Assembly (NCBI GenBank): GCA_021772555.1
Contig: JAJFLT010000172.1
Coordinates: 1 to 5,191 of the forward strand
Direction of reading: 5' to 3'
Length of the DNA stretch: 5,191 nt
From: Opitutales bacterium
GTDB lineage: Bacteria > Verrucomicrobiota > Verrucomicrobiia > Opitutales > UBA2987
This document shows positions 1 to 5,191 of this stretch, piece after piece. The translations under genes and the position numbers were made by a program. Each line of letters begins with the position of its first letter. The first letter of the stretch is position 1. The notes under the pieces are model-generated. The model saw only the letters and a list, made by a program, of their open reading frames with translations, was not told where the DNA came from and searched no databases.

Positions 1-276
1 GATGAGCGGGTCCCCTTCCTCACATTCCCACCCGACAATGCGCTCACCGGTGGTCTTGTCGTATTTACCGATATAAGTGTTGCCGATGGCATAAAAATAT
101 TTGGCGTCCACGGCCACGGCCTGTTTGGCCTCCTTGGCCGGAAAGCGGCGCAACTCCTCATACTCATAAGAAGAACTCTCCGCCCACAGGCCGCGGAGAG
201 AAACCGTTAATAGAAATGCGCCCAAAAAACCGAGGCGACGGACGAAAAGAGAGGCTATGTATTTATTCATATTCAT
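1..276 (-). CDS. Secreted protein with propeller-like N-terminus (3' end outside window)
   Basis: Reading leftwards from ATG at 276 gives 92 residues open to the window edge. A basic start (MNMNKY..RR) leads into a hydrophobic stretch at about residues 17-31, then a likely signal-peptidase I site after LWA (residue 32), so the product is probably exported. The mature part contains AVAVDAKYFYAIGN followed by IGKYDKTTGERIVGW, a strand-turn-strand pattern with a 'YD..TGE' turn that resembles one blade of a beta-propeller or PQQ/YVTN-like repeat. Too little is visible to name a function. A second ATG at 270 would shorten it by two residues; neither start has a recognisable Shine-Dalgarno site. 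It begins 35 nt after the xseB stop on the same strand, so co-transcription with xseB is likely. The export call is fairly safe; the fold is an inference. Confidence 0.75.
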   Translation of the reverse strand, partial: MNMNKYIASLFVRRLGFLGAFLLTVSLRGLWAESSSYEYEELRRFPAKEAKQAVAVDAKYFYAIGNTYIGKYDKTTGERIVGWECEEGDPLI

Positions 277-311
277 GTTTATGACAAAGAGAAGATGAGA
301 TGTGTTTCATA

Positions 312-569
312 TCAGTCTTCCGAATGGAGCTCGAAATTTTCAAACTCGAGTTCTCCGGTTTCATTTTTGACTTTAAGTTTTTCGATTTTCAATTCCGCCT
401 CTTGCAGTCGTTTCTGGCAAAGAAGCAAGAGCTTGTTGCCCTCTTCAAATTGGGAGACCAGATCGGCCAGCGGAATATCCCCGCTCTCCATCGATTCCAG
501 GATGGATTCGAGCTTCTCCAGCGCTTCTTCAAAAGCAATGGCTTTTTCTTTGTCTTTGGAGCGGGACAT
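312..569 (-). CDS. xseB: Exodeoxyribonuclease VII small subunit
   Basis: The 85-residue product has the length and pattern of XseB, which pairs in several copies with one XseA catalytic chain to form exonuclease VII, a cytoplasmic nuclease degrading single-stranded DNA to oligonucleotides during repair. The diagnostic part is FEEALEKLESILESMESGDI followed by PLADLVSQFEEGNKLL and CQKRLQEAELKIEKL: two amphipathic helices forming a helical hairpin, with the conserved 'LE.I...ME.G..PL...L..FE.G..L...C...L..AE..I' spacing. The C-terminus is acidic and divergent, as is usual in this family. xseA is not in the window. The next gene downstream (start 276) is a secreted protein, an unrelated operon partner. 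An AGGAGA lies 15 nt upstream of the ATG, farther than usual. Identification is strong. Confidence 0.95.
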   Translation of the reverse strand: MSRSKDKEKAIAFEEALEKLESILESMESGDIPLADLVSQFEEGNKLLLLCQKRLQEAELKIEKLKVKNETGELEFENFELHSED

Positions 570-584
570 AATAATATTGAATGT

Positions 585-590
585 TCTCCT
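585..590 (-). promoter_or_regulatory. Distant Shine-Dalgarno-like site of xseB
   Basis: On the minus strand AGGAGA occurs here, with 15 nt between it and the xseB ATG at 569. Typical spacing is 5-9 nt. Two in-frame ATT codons lie nearer (575-573 and 572-570), the first with 9 nt spacing. Either the site is used weakly, or a rare ATT start adds two residues, or it is coincidental. Confidence 0.4.
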
Positions 591-602
591 CTATGGACTA
601 GT

Positions 603-631
603 TGTCTAGCCAAATTTAGAACCTATTTCAA
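603..631 (-). promoter_or_regulatory. Possible sigma70-like promoter for xseB
   Basis: Reading leftwards, TTGAAA (631-626) is followed after 17 bp by TAGACA (608-603). The -35 matches five of six consensus bases, the -10 only three of six. The implied transcript start near 596 would leave a short leader containing the AGGAGA site. The -35 lies inside the left arm of the inverted repeat at 617-632. This is a weak prediction made by eye. Confidence 0.25.
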
Positions 632-784
632 ATTCACAGATGAATGATGTTTGTAACGGCACGATGGCACCTGCGGCGTTCCGTCGGGACGCCAGGGCTT
701 CCAGCCCGGCCTGTCCCGGCGCGCCTTGTTCATAACACATAATGGCTCTCTGCATCGTCATCTTCGGGTTTGAAATAGGTTTTA
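617..784. repeat. Inverted-repeat-bounded intergenic element (MITE/REP-like or mirrored regulatory site)
   Basis: The left arm TAGAACCTATTTCAAA (617-632) is repeated as its reverse complement at 769-784 with one mismatch in 16; the inner 13 bases (620-632 and 769-781) match perfectly. Similarity continues inward after a six-base divergent stretch: AGATGA at 638-643 and its complement at 758-763, then GATG at 646-649 and CATC at 753-756. The arms are AT-rich and enclose a GC-rich core with strong hairpins (675-718). It fills most of the space between divergent xseB and the M48 gene. No protein is encoded. It could be a small non-autonomous mobile element or a symmetric control region. The repeat is directly visible; its nature is inference. 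Confidence 0.6.
675..718. other. GC-rich tandem hairpins in the core of the intergenic element
   Basis: Positions 675-693 fold as an 8-bp stem (GGCGTTCC / GGGACGCC, one G-T wobble) around a GTC loop. Directly next, 695-707 folds as GGGCT / AGCCC around TCC. An alternative longer fold pairs CGGGA (685-689) with TCCCG (714-718) and CAGG (693-696) with CCTG (710-713). The structure would form in either strand's transcript. No U-run follows on either side, so it is not a standard intrinsic terminator; adjacent GC-rich hairpins are typical of REP-type intergenic repeats. Confidence 0.55.
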
Positions 785-810
785 GTAGATAGACTTTTGG
801 GAAACACATA

Positions 811-2055
811 ATGCAGCCAATTTTAATTGTATTCATCATTTTACTGGGGCTTAAAACCGTTTTTGAAATCTGGCTCGAATGGTTGAACCGCCGGCACGTG
901 GAAAAGGCTTCCGGCTCGATACCGGAACCATTCAGGGATTTTACTGACCTCGAAACTTATCAAAAATCGGTTGAATATACCTTGACTAAAAGCCGCTTCG
1001 GCCTAGTGGAGACTTTTTTTGACGCCGCCCTGATCGCCATCGTTGTTTTGGGCGGAATTTTGCCCTGGATGTATGGAAGCCTGATCGATGTTTTTGGAAA
1101 TAACCTCTGGAGCCAAGGCCTGGCCCTGCTCGCCATAAGCATTATTTTTTCCCTTTTCTCCCTGCCTTTTGAATGGTGGCAGCAATTTCGGCTGGAGGAT
1201 CGTTTTGGTTTTAACAAAAGTACCCTCAAACTCTGGATAACCGATAAAATTAAAGGTATGATCCTCGGCCTGATTATCGGATTTCCCCTGCTTTGCCTTC
1301 TTCTTTGGCTGGTGGGACTACCGGTTTGGTGGCTGTGGGCTTTCGCCGTCATATTTGCCTTTCAGCTTTTGATGATCGTCATTTATCCCATGTTTATCAT
1401 GCCGCTATTCAATAAGTTCGAGCCCCTGCCTGAAGGCGGATTGCGGGAGCGATTGATGACCCTGGCGGAAAAGACCGGCTTCAAGGCCAAAGCCATTTTG
1501 GTTATGGACGGCAGTAAACGCTCCGCCCACTCCAATGCATTTTTTACCGGATTCGGCAGTTTCCGGCGCATCGTTTTATTCGATACGCTGATGGAGCAAT
1601 TGAAAGATGAAGAACTGGAGGCGGTGTTGGCTCACGAGATCGGCCATTATAAACTGGGGCATATCTCCCGCATGTTGGCGGTTTCGGGCCTGTCCATGCT
1701 CTTGGGTTTTCGCATTTTGGCCTGGCTGGCGGAAAGCGACTGGTTTTATCAAGGCTTTGGGTTTTCGGTGGAGCAGGGACTGGCTCCGGCTTTGCTTCTT
1801 TTCGGAATAATGAGTGGGCTGGTCACTTTTTGGCTGCATCCGATCATCAATTTCTGGTCCCGCAAGCACGAGTACGAGGCAGACGCATTTGCCCGCGAAG
1901 CCGTCCAATCTGGCGAACCGATGGTGCAGTCGTTGCGCAAATTGCATGAAAAAAATCTCAGCAACTTGACTCCCCACCCGGCCTACAGCGCTTTTTATTA
2001 CTCCCACCCAACTCTCCTGGAACGCGAAACCGCCATTGCCTCAGCCGGAAGCTAG
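811..2055 (+). CDS. M48-family (STE24/CAAX-protease-like) integral membrane zinc metalloprotease
   Basis: A 414-residue protein of normal length for bacterial STE24-type peptidases. The N-terminal M48_N region (about 1-200) has membrane segments near residues 3-22, 70-87, 103-120, 150-170 and 172-196, and contains the family phrase RFGFNKSTLKLWITDKIKG (131-149). The catalytic domain follows: SKRSAHSNAFFTGFG (235-249), the zinc motif HEIGH (275-279; H275 and H279 bind zinc, E276 is catalytic), two more hydrophobic segments (about 288-306 and 325-344), then HEYEADAFA (353-361) with E356 as third zinc ligand, and SHPTLLER (398-405). All key residues are intact. The family cleaves peptide bonds in or near membranes; in bacteria its substrates are mostly unknown and true CAAX processing is not implied. 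ATG at 811 fits the hydrophobic start; only a poor TTGGGA precedes it. It overlaps the downstream EEP gene and is probably co-transcribed with it. Confidence 0.93.
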   Translation: MQPILIVFIILLGLKTVFEIWLEWLNRRHVEKASGSIPEPFRDFTDLETYQKSVEYTLTKSRFGLVETFFDAALIAIVVLGGILPWMYGSLIDVFGNNLWSQGLALLAISIIFSLFSLPFEWWQQFRLEDRFGFNKSTLKLWITDKIKGMILGLIIGFPLLCLLLWLVGLPVWWLWAFAVIFAFQLLMIVIYPMFIMPLFNKFEPLPEGGLRERLMTLAEKTGFKAKAILVMDGSKRSAHSNAFFTGFGSFRRIVLFDTLMEQLKDEELEAVLAHEIGHYKLGHISRMLAVSGLSMLLGFRILAWLAESDWFYQGFGFSVEQGLAPALLLFGIMSGLVTFWLHPIINFWSRKHEYEADAFAREAVQSGEPMVQSLRKLHEKNLSNLTPHPAYSAFYYSHPTLLERETAIASAGS

Positions 2056-3022
2056 ATACGAATTGAAAATACCGACAACCTTCCACCGGCCATTTACCCT
2101 AAAACTGGTTTTGAGATATTTCATCCCGGTGGCCGTGGCCGTCCTGACAAGTCTGAGCGTGGAGGGGAGCGTCGGTGCCATACGGGTGCGCGTAGCCACT
2201 TTAAACCTCGATAACTATCTCATAGCCAACCGTATCGTCGATGGCGGTTTCCGCCCTCAATACCCCAAACCGGAAGCAGCCAAAGAGGCCCTTCGTAAGG
2301 TCATCCTGTCGGTCGATGCCGATGTTCTGGCGGTTCAGGAAATGGGAACGGAGCCGTTTCTGTTGGAATTGAAACGGGATTTGCAGGTAGAGGGCCTCGA
2401 TTATAGCCATACCGCATTGATGGATGGGAACGACCCCGACAGGCATACCGCCGTGCTCTCGAAACTGCCGTTGATCGAGGTTTTTCGTCATAACGATCTC
2501 GATTTCAAATATTTCGAAGGGAGGGAGGCGGTCAAAAGAGGCCTTTTGGAAGTGGTTTTGGAAACGGGTGGCGTGCGTTGGTCGTTGTTCAACCTGCACC
2601 TCAAAAGCCGGCTCGAAAAAAGGCCGGATGATCCGCTGTCCAACCTCCGTCGGCGGGGAGAGGCCCTTGCCGTGCGCGATTTCATCCGCCATAAATATCC
2701 ACCGTCGGAGAATCATAACTATTTGATTGTCGGCGATTTGAACGGTTCGCGAAAATCCCCGCCGGTGAAACTGTTGTTAAGCCGGGGCGAATCCATTCTC
2801 TCTCGCCCTGTTCAGGCCTTTGATTCCAGGCGGGAGGTGTGGACATATTTTTATGCTCGGGATGAGGAGTATTCGCGGGTTGACTATATCCTGGCTTCGC
2901 CTGCGCTGTTTCCCAGGATTGTCAATGGAGCGGGAACGGTGGTCGATTCTCCGTCCATGCGGGACGGTTCGGACCACAGGATGGTTTACGCGGATATTCT
3001 TTTTCCGCAATCGAGCAATTGA
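2036..3022 (+). CDS. Secreted endonuclease/exonuclease/phosphatase (EEP) family hydrolase
   Basis: Up to 328 residues with a complete EEP (DNase I-like) metal-dependent hydrolase core: N57 in ATLNL, E102 in AVQEM, H188 in NLHLKS, D234 and N236 in GDLNG, D283 in RVDYI and the D313-H314 pair in GSDHRM. These are the usual metal-binding and catalytic positions. The family cleaves phosphodiester or phosphomonoester bonds in nucleic acids, lipids or sugar phosphates; the substrate cannot be told here. Before the domain lies KLVLRYFIPVAVAVLTSLSV and then VGA, a signal-peptide pattern with likely cleavage near residue 49, so it acts outside the cytoplasm. No ATG precedes the catalytic domain. Candidate starts are TTG at 2036 (20-nt overlap with the protease gene), TTG at 2063 (GGAAG 11 nt upstream, my preference) or TTG at 2111 (the shortest signal peptide). 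Translational coupling to the protease gene is likely. Function class firm, start uncertain. Confidence 0.9.
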   Translation: MPQPEARYELKIPTTFHRPFTLKLVLRYFIPVAVAVLTSLSVEGSVGAIRVRVATLNLDNYLIANRIVDGGFRPQYPKPEAAKEALRKVILSVDADVLAVQEMGTEPFLLELKRDLQVEGLDYSHTALMDGNDPDRHTAVLSKLPLIEVFRHNDLDFKYFEGREAVKRGLLEVVLETGGVRWSLFNLHLKSRLEKRPDDPLSNLRRRGEALAVRDFIRHKYPPSENHNYLIVGDLNGSRKSPPVKLLLSRGESILSRPVQAFDSRREVWTYFYARDEEYSRVDYILASPALFPRIVNGAGTVVDSPSMRDGSDHRMVYADILFPQSSN

Positions 3023-3919
3023 TTAAAAAACGGTTATGGGAACTTCGACCGTTTCGAATCCGGGCGCCTCAACATAAAGCGTTCCCCGTCCCGGAACTCC
3101 CCCTTCCAGCGGGATATTGACCGATCTGGCCCCCTCTGGAATGACCACTTCCGGCATAATGACACTTTCCGGAATGTTCGTCGTCAAATTGATATAGAGT
3201 CCGCCCTTGGGTGCGGCAAAACCGATTGTGAAGAGCATCATGGTGCGTTCGCCGCTATTGATTTCGGAGTCTTCCAGATAAGCGTTGACACTGGCCGAAT
3301 CGATACGAAAGAGCCCAATCGGGATATCCCCCTGACCGGTGCGCAAGGATACCCGGTAGTCTTCCCCGGCGGCCATCGAAGGGACGATAAAACTGAGGGC
3401 GTTGGATGAGGCGAACTCAATGGGCACTTCCTGCTCCCCGAATAATATCACATCGTGGGAGGAAAACCCTCTGCCCACGACAGCAATATTGGAGCCGACG
3501 GGCGCGCGGTCGCTCTCCAGTTGAATGATGTAGCGGTTGACCAGGTGGGCTTTGAACACTTCCGTAGATTTCCTGAAATGGGCTCGTGAGCTGTCATTGA
3601 AATAATCGTACTCCAGCACATAGTAATAACCCACCTCATTCATGTCCCGGGGCATTTTGTAATCGAACTCGTAGATGTCGCTGCTGATAGGGCTCAACTT
3701 CATCTTCTGCTCTTCGCCGTTGATTACGATGGTCGTTTTAAGGGTGTTTTTGTCGATATTGCTCTGCCAGATTTTCGCCGCCGCACTAAACGTATAAATG
3801 CTGGAAGGGTTTTCGGGAATATTCAACGGCGTTAGATTGGTCAGCGATGAGACGCAGCCCCCTAACAGAAAAGAAATTGCCGTGAATGGAAGAAGGAAGT
3901 ATTTATTAAAAGATTTCAT
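3023..3919 (-). CDS. Lipoprotein with Ig/TIG-like beta-sandwich domains
   Basis: A 298-residue protein. MKSFNKYFLLPFTAISFLLG leads into a lipobox (L19-G-G-C22), so C22 should be lipidated after signal peptidase II cleavage; residue 23 is Val rather than Asp, which by the E. coli +2 rule favours the outer membrane. Three beta-rich regions follow. About 40-125 is an unassigned Ig-like region rich in Tyr. About 130-207 resembles an IPT/TIG domain, with GSNIAVVGRGFSSHDVILFG and then LSFIVPSMAAGEDYRVSL. About 209-298 resembles Ig-like repeats of the 'GG.Y..L....P....P..V.IPEGA.S..IPL' type. There are no catalytic motifs; a structural, binding or surface-assembly role is inferred from architecture only. 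Its TAA abuts the TGA of the convergent EEP gene. It is divergent from the HemW-like gene with 36 bp between start codons, and no Shine-Dalgarno site is visible before ATG 3919. Confidence 0.88.
   Translation of the reverse strand: MKSFNKYFLLPFTAISFLLGGCVSSLTNLTPLNIPENPSSIYTFSAAAKIWQSNIDKNTLKTTIVINGEEQKMKLSPISSDIYEFDYKMPRDMNEVGYYYVLEYDYFNDSSRAHFRKSTEVFKAHLVNRYIIQLESDRAPVGSNIAVVGRGFSSHDVILFGEQEVPIEFASSNALSFIVPSMAAGEDYRVSLRTGQGDIPIGLFRIDSASVNAYLEDSEINSGERTMMLFTIGFAAPKGGLYINLTTNIPESVIMPEVVIPEGARSVNIPLEGGVPGRGTLYVEAPGFETVEVPITVF
3028..3054 (-). terminator. Possible intrinsic terminator at the 3' end of the lipoprotein gene
   Basis: Reading leftwards, AAACGGT (3054-3048) and ACCGTTT (3034-3028) form a 7-bp stem around a 13-nt loop, and the RNA continues into a U-rich run ending in the stop codon (GTTTTTTAA, down to 3023). 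The stem sits inside the last codons of the lipoprotein gene. It is short, only partly GC and has a large loop, so termination may be weak. On the opposite strand the tail is A-rich and would not terminate the EEP transcript. Confidence 0.35.
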
Positions 3920-3955
3920 GGGAAAAGGTTCTGAAGCAGGATATCCCTACCAATA

Positions 3956-5191
3956 ATGAATCTGCAAGAAAAAGCGTCTTCGCAAATACCGTTGGGAGTA
4001 TATTTTCACATTCCTTTCTGCGCGCGTCCATGCGATTTTTGCGCTTTTTATGAAGAGGCGCCAAAAAAAGGCGCCATCGAACGCTTCCTGCAGGGGATGG
4101 AAAGGGAACTCGCTCTCGTTTCTCTGGACCGCCCGGTATCAACGATTTTCTGGGGCGGAGGCACACCGGGGCTTCTTATGCCAAGGGACTTGCAAAGACT
4201 CGGAGAGGCCCTCTTGAAGAATTTGGGAAGTCAGCCGCAGGAGTGGACCGTGGAGATGGCGCCTGCCACCGTGAAAGAGGAAAAACTGCGCGTTCTGCGC
4301 GATCTTGGGGTCAACAGAATCTCCCTCGGGGTGCAAAGTTTCGATCCAGCCATGCTCGAAACGCTCGGGCGTTCCCACGCCTGCAAACAGGTTTACCTTG
4401 CCATCGAATTGATCAAAAGGATGGGATTCGAGAACCTCAACCTGGACCTCATTTTTTCCATTCCCGGACAAAGCATAGAAGGTTGGCTGGAGGACCTGAA
4501 AAGGGCTGTGGCGGCAGCGCCGCAACACATCTCGACTTATTGCCTGACTTTCGAGGAGGATACAGCCCTTTGGCTGCGGCGGCAAAGTGGGCAAACTTCA
4601 GCCAAGACCGAGGTTGAAGAAGCGGCCTTTTACGAAAAATCAGCCGAATTTCTGTCTGCCAACGACTATGGTCAGTACGAAGTTTCCAATTATTCCCAAC
4701 CGGGTTTTGCCTGCCGGCACAATATCAATACCTGGAAAATGAGCGAATGGATCGGTTTCGGCCCTTCGGCGGCATCGCAATACTCAGGCTGGCGTTATGC
4801 CAATGTCGCCTCGCTGGACGATTGGTTACTTGGCGTTTTCGAGGGTCGGCTCGGGCAGGTCGAACGGGTTCCGTTGACTCCCGATTTGCTCTTTGCCGAC
4901 AGCCTGATCTTTGGCTTGCGCATGAATGAGGGCATCGACTTGCCCGTTTTGCATAAGCGTTTTGCGCCCACCGAACCGCATCTGTTGGACCCTCTATGGA
5001 GTGATTTGCGGGAAGAAGGGTTGCTTCAGGTATCGCCCCAAGGCGTCCTCAAACTTTCTCCCCGCGGATTCCTTTTGGCGGATCGCATCGGGTCGGAAAT
5101 CCTGTCCGCTTTGGAAAGTAATCAGGCCTCGGATTCTTCCGATGGTCTCTGGCCCGCCTGCGAATCGATACGTAGCAGCGCCTCGACACTG
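3956..5191 (+). CDS. hemW: HemW-like radical SAM protein (coproporphyrinogen III oxidase-like / haem chaperone), 3' end outside window
   Basis: ATG at 3956 opens a frame of 412 codons with no stop before the window edge. Near the N-terminus, YFHIPFCARPCDFCAFY carries the radical SAM cluster motif CX3CX2C (C22, C26, C29), which binds a 4Fe-4S cluster and S-adenosylmethionine. GGGTP (67-71) is the SAM-contact motif, followed by NRISLGVQSF, LDLIFSIPGQ and QYEVSNY, all typical of HemW. CRHNINTW (253-260) corresponds to the HNxxYW motif linked to haem binding, with Thr for Tyr. A HemN C-terminal-like domain follows (about 300-386: LFADSLIFGLRMNEGI, LREEGLLQV, LSPRGFLLADRIG). HemW proteins are cytoplasmic or membrane-associated haem chaperones, often misannotated as HemN; the CX3CX2C without a fourth Cys two residues on favours HemW. 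The frame continues at least 26 residues past the usual end with a Ser-rich tail. AGGA lies 14 nt upstream of the start, rather far. Confidence 0.92.
   Translation, partial: MNLQEKASSQIPLGVYFHIPFCARPCDFCAFYEEAPKKGAIERFLQGMERELALVSLDRPVSTIFWGGGTPGLLMPRDLQRLGEALLKNLGSQPQEWTVEMAPATVKEEKLRVLRDLGVNRISLGVQSFDPAMLETLGRSHACKQVYLAIELIKRMGFENLNLDLIFSIPGQSIEGWLEDLKRAVAAAPQHISTYCLTFEEDTALWLRRQSGQTSAKTEVEEAAFYEKSAEFLSANDYGQYEVSNYSQPGFACRHNINTWKMSEWIGFGPSAASQYSGWRYANVASLDDWLLGVFEGRLGQVERVPLTPDLLFADSLIFGLRMNEGIDLPVLHKRFAPTEPHLLDPLWSDLREEGLLQVSPQGVLKLSPRGFLLADRIGSEILSALESNQASDSSDGLWPACESIRSSASTL
4057..4075. repeat. GGCGCC-A7-GGCGCC palindrome inside the hemW-like gene
   Basis: Two copies of the self-complementary hexamer GGCGCC flank seven adenines, giving a 6-bp all-GC hairpin with an A7 loop about 100 nt after the start codon. 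It encodes residues around EAPKKGA, between the cluster motif and the first helix. No function is evident from sequence. Confidence 0.5.

Noticed and set aside
295..647. Two plus-strand frames opposite xseB
   Set aside because: They are antisense shadows of a clearly identified XseB protein; compositions are skewed (Ser- or Phe-rich) and no family features are seen.
675..718. Intrinsic terminator for either flanking gene
   Set aside because: It lies upstream of both divergent genes and has no following U-run on either strand.
742..792. Short 16-codon frame (ATG at 742) before the M48 gene, as a leader peptide
   Set aside because: No ribosome site, no attenuator structure or codon pattern, and it runs through the inverted-repeat arm.
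606..839. Minus-strand 77-codon frame across the intergenic element
   Set aside because: It starts inside the M48 gene, reads through the hairpin core and arms, has no ribosome site and shows no recognisable protein features; best explained as a chance translation of repeat DNA.
2201..2716. 171-codon minus-strand frame opposite the EEP gene
   Set aside because: The plus strand carries all EEP catalytic motifs across the same stretch; the opposite frame has none and is explained by codon bias.
3906..4594. Minus-strand frames opposite the hemW-like gene
   Set aside because: They lie antisense to unmistakable HemW motifs and contain no recognisable domain.
4243..4929. Plus-strand frames within the hemW-like gene
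   Set aside because: Out-of-frame readings of the HemW coding sequence, Arg- and Gly-rich with no motifs. A -1 frameshift fusion at the A7 tract was considered but lacks a downstream stimulator.

Overview
The window looks like ordinary chromosomal DNA from a Gram-negative bacterium, coding densely on both strands. It has five protein genes, two of them cut by the window edges. I see no phage, insertion-sequence, CRISPR, tRNA or rRNA signature. A lipoprotein with a lipobox, two proteins with Sec-type signal peptides, and the style of several proteins (an STE24-type M48 protease, a secreted EEP hydrolase, a HemW-like protein with the cluster motif followed by Ala-Phe-Tyr) remind me of Verrucomicrobiota, perhaps Opitutae. 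That placement is from memory of family style and is only moderately certain.

Layout. Positions 1-276 (minus) hold the N-terminus of a secreted protein with propeller-like sequence. Immediately upstream of it on the same strand is xseB (569-312), the small subunit of exonuclease VII; the two are probably co-transcribed leftwards. A 241-bp intergenic region (570-810) separates xseB from a divergent rightward pair: an M48/STE24 membrane metalloprotease (811-2055) and an overlapping secreted endonuclease/exonuclease/phosphatase-fold protein (about 2036-3022). The second gene has no upstream ATG and must use a non-ATG start. Its stop codon abuts the stop codon of a convergent lipoprotein gene (3919-3023, minus) with Ig/TIG-like domains. 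Thirty-six bases beyond the lipoprotein start, a divergent HemW-like radical SAM gene begins (3956, plus) and runs off the right edge.

The genes do not form one obvious pathway. They cover nucleic-acid repair (XseB), membrane or secreted proteolysis and hydrolysis (M48 and EEP), cell-envelope structure (lipoprotein) and haem handling (HemW).

The least ordinary part is the xseB/M48 intergenic region. It holds a GC-rich hairpin core bounded by a near-perfect 16-bp inverted repeat. This could be a small non-autonomous repeat element (MITE/REP-like) or a mirrored regulatory motif serving both divergent genes. I found no convincing new biological system; the remaining findings are modest.
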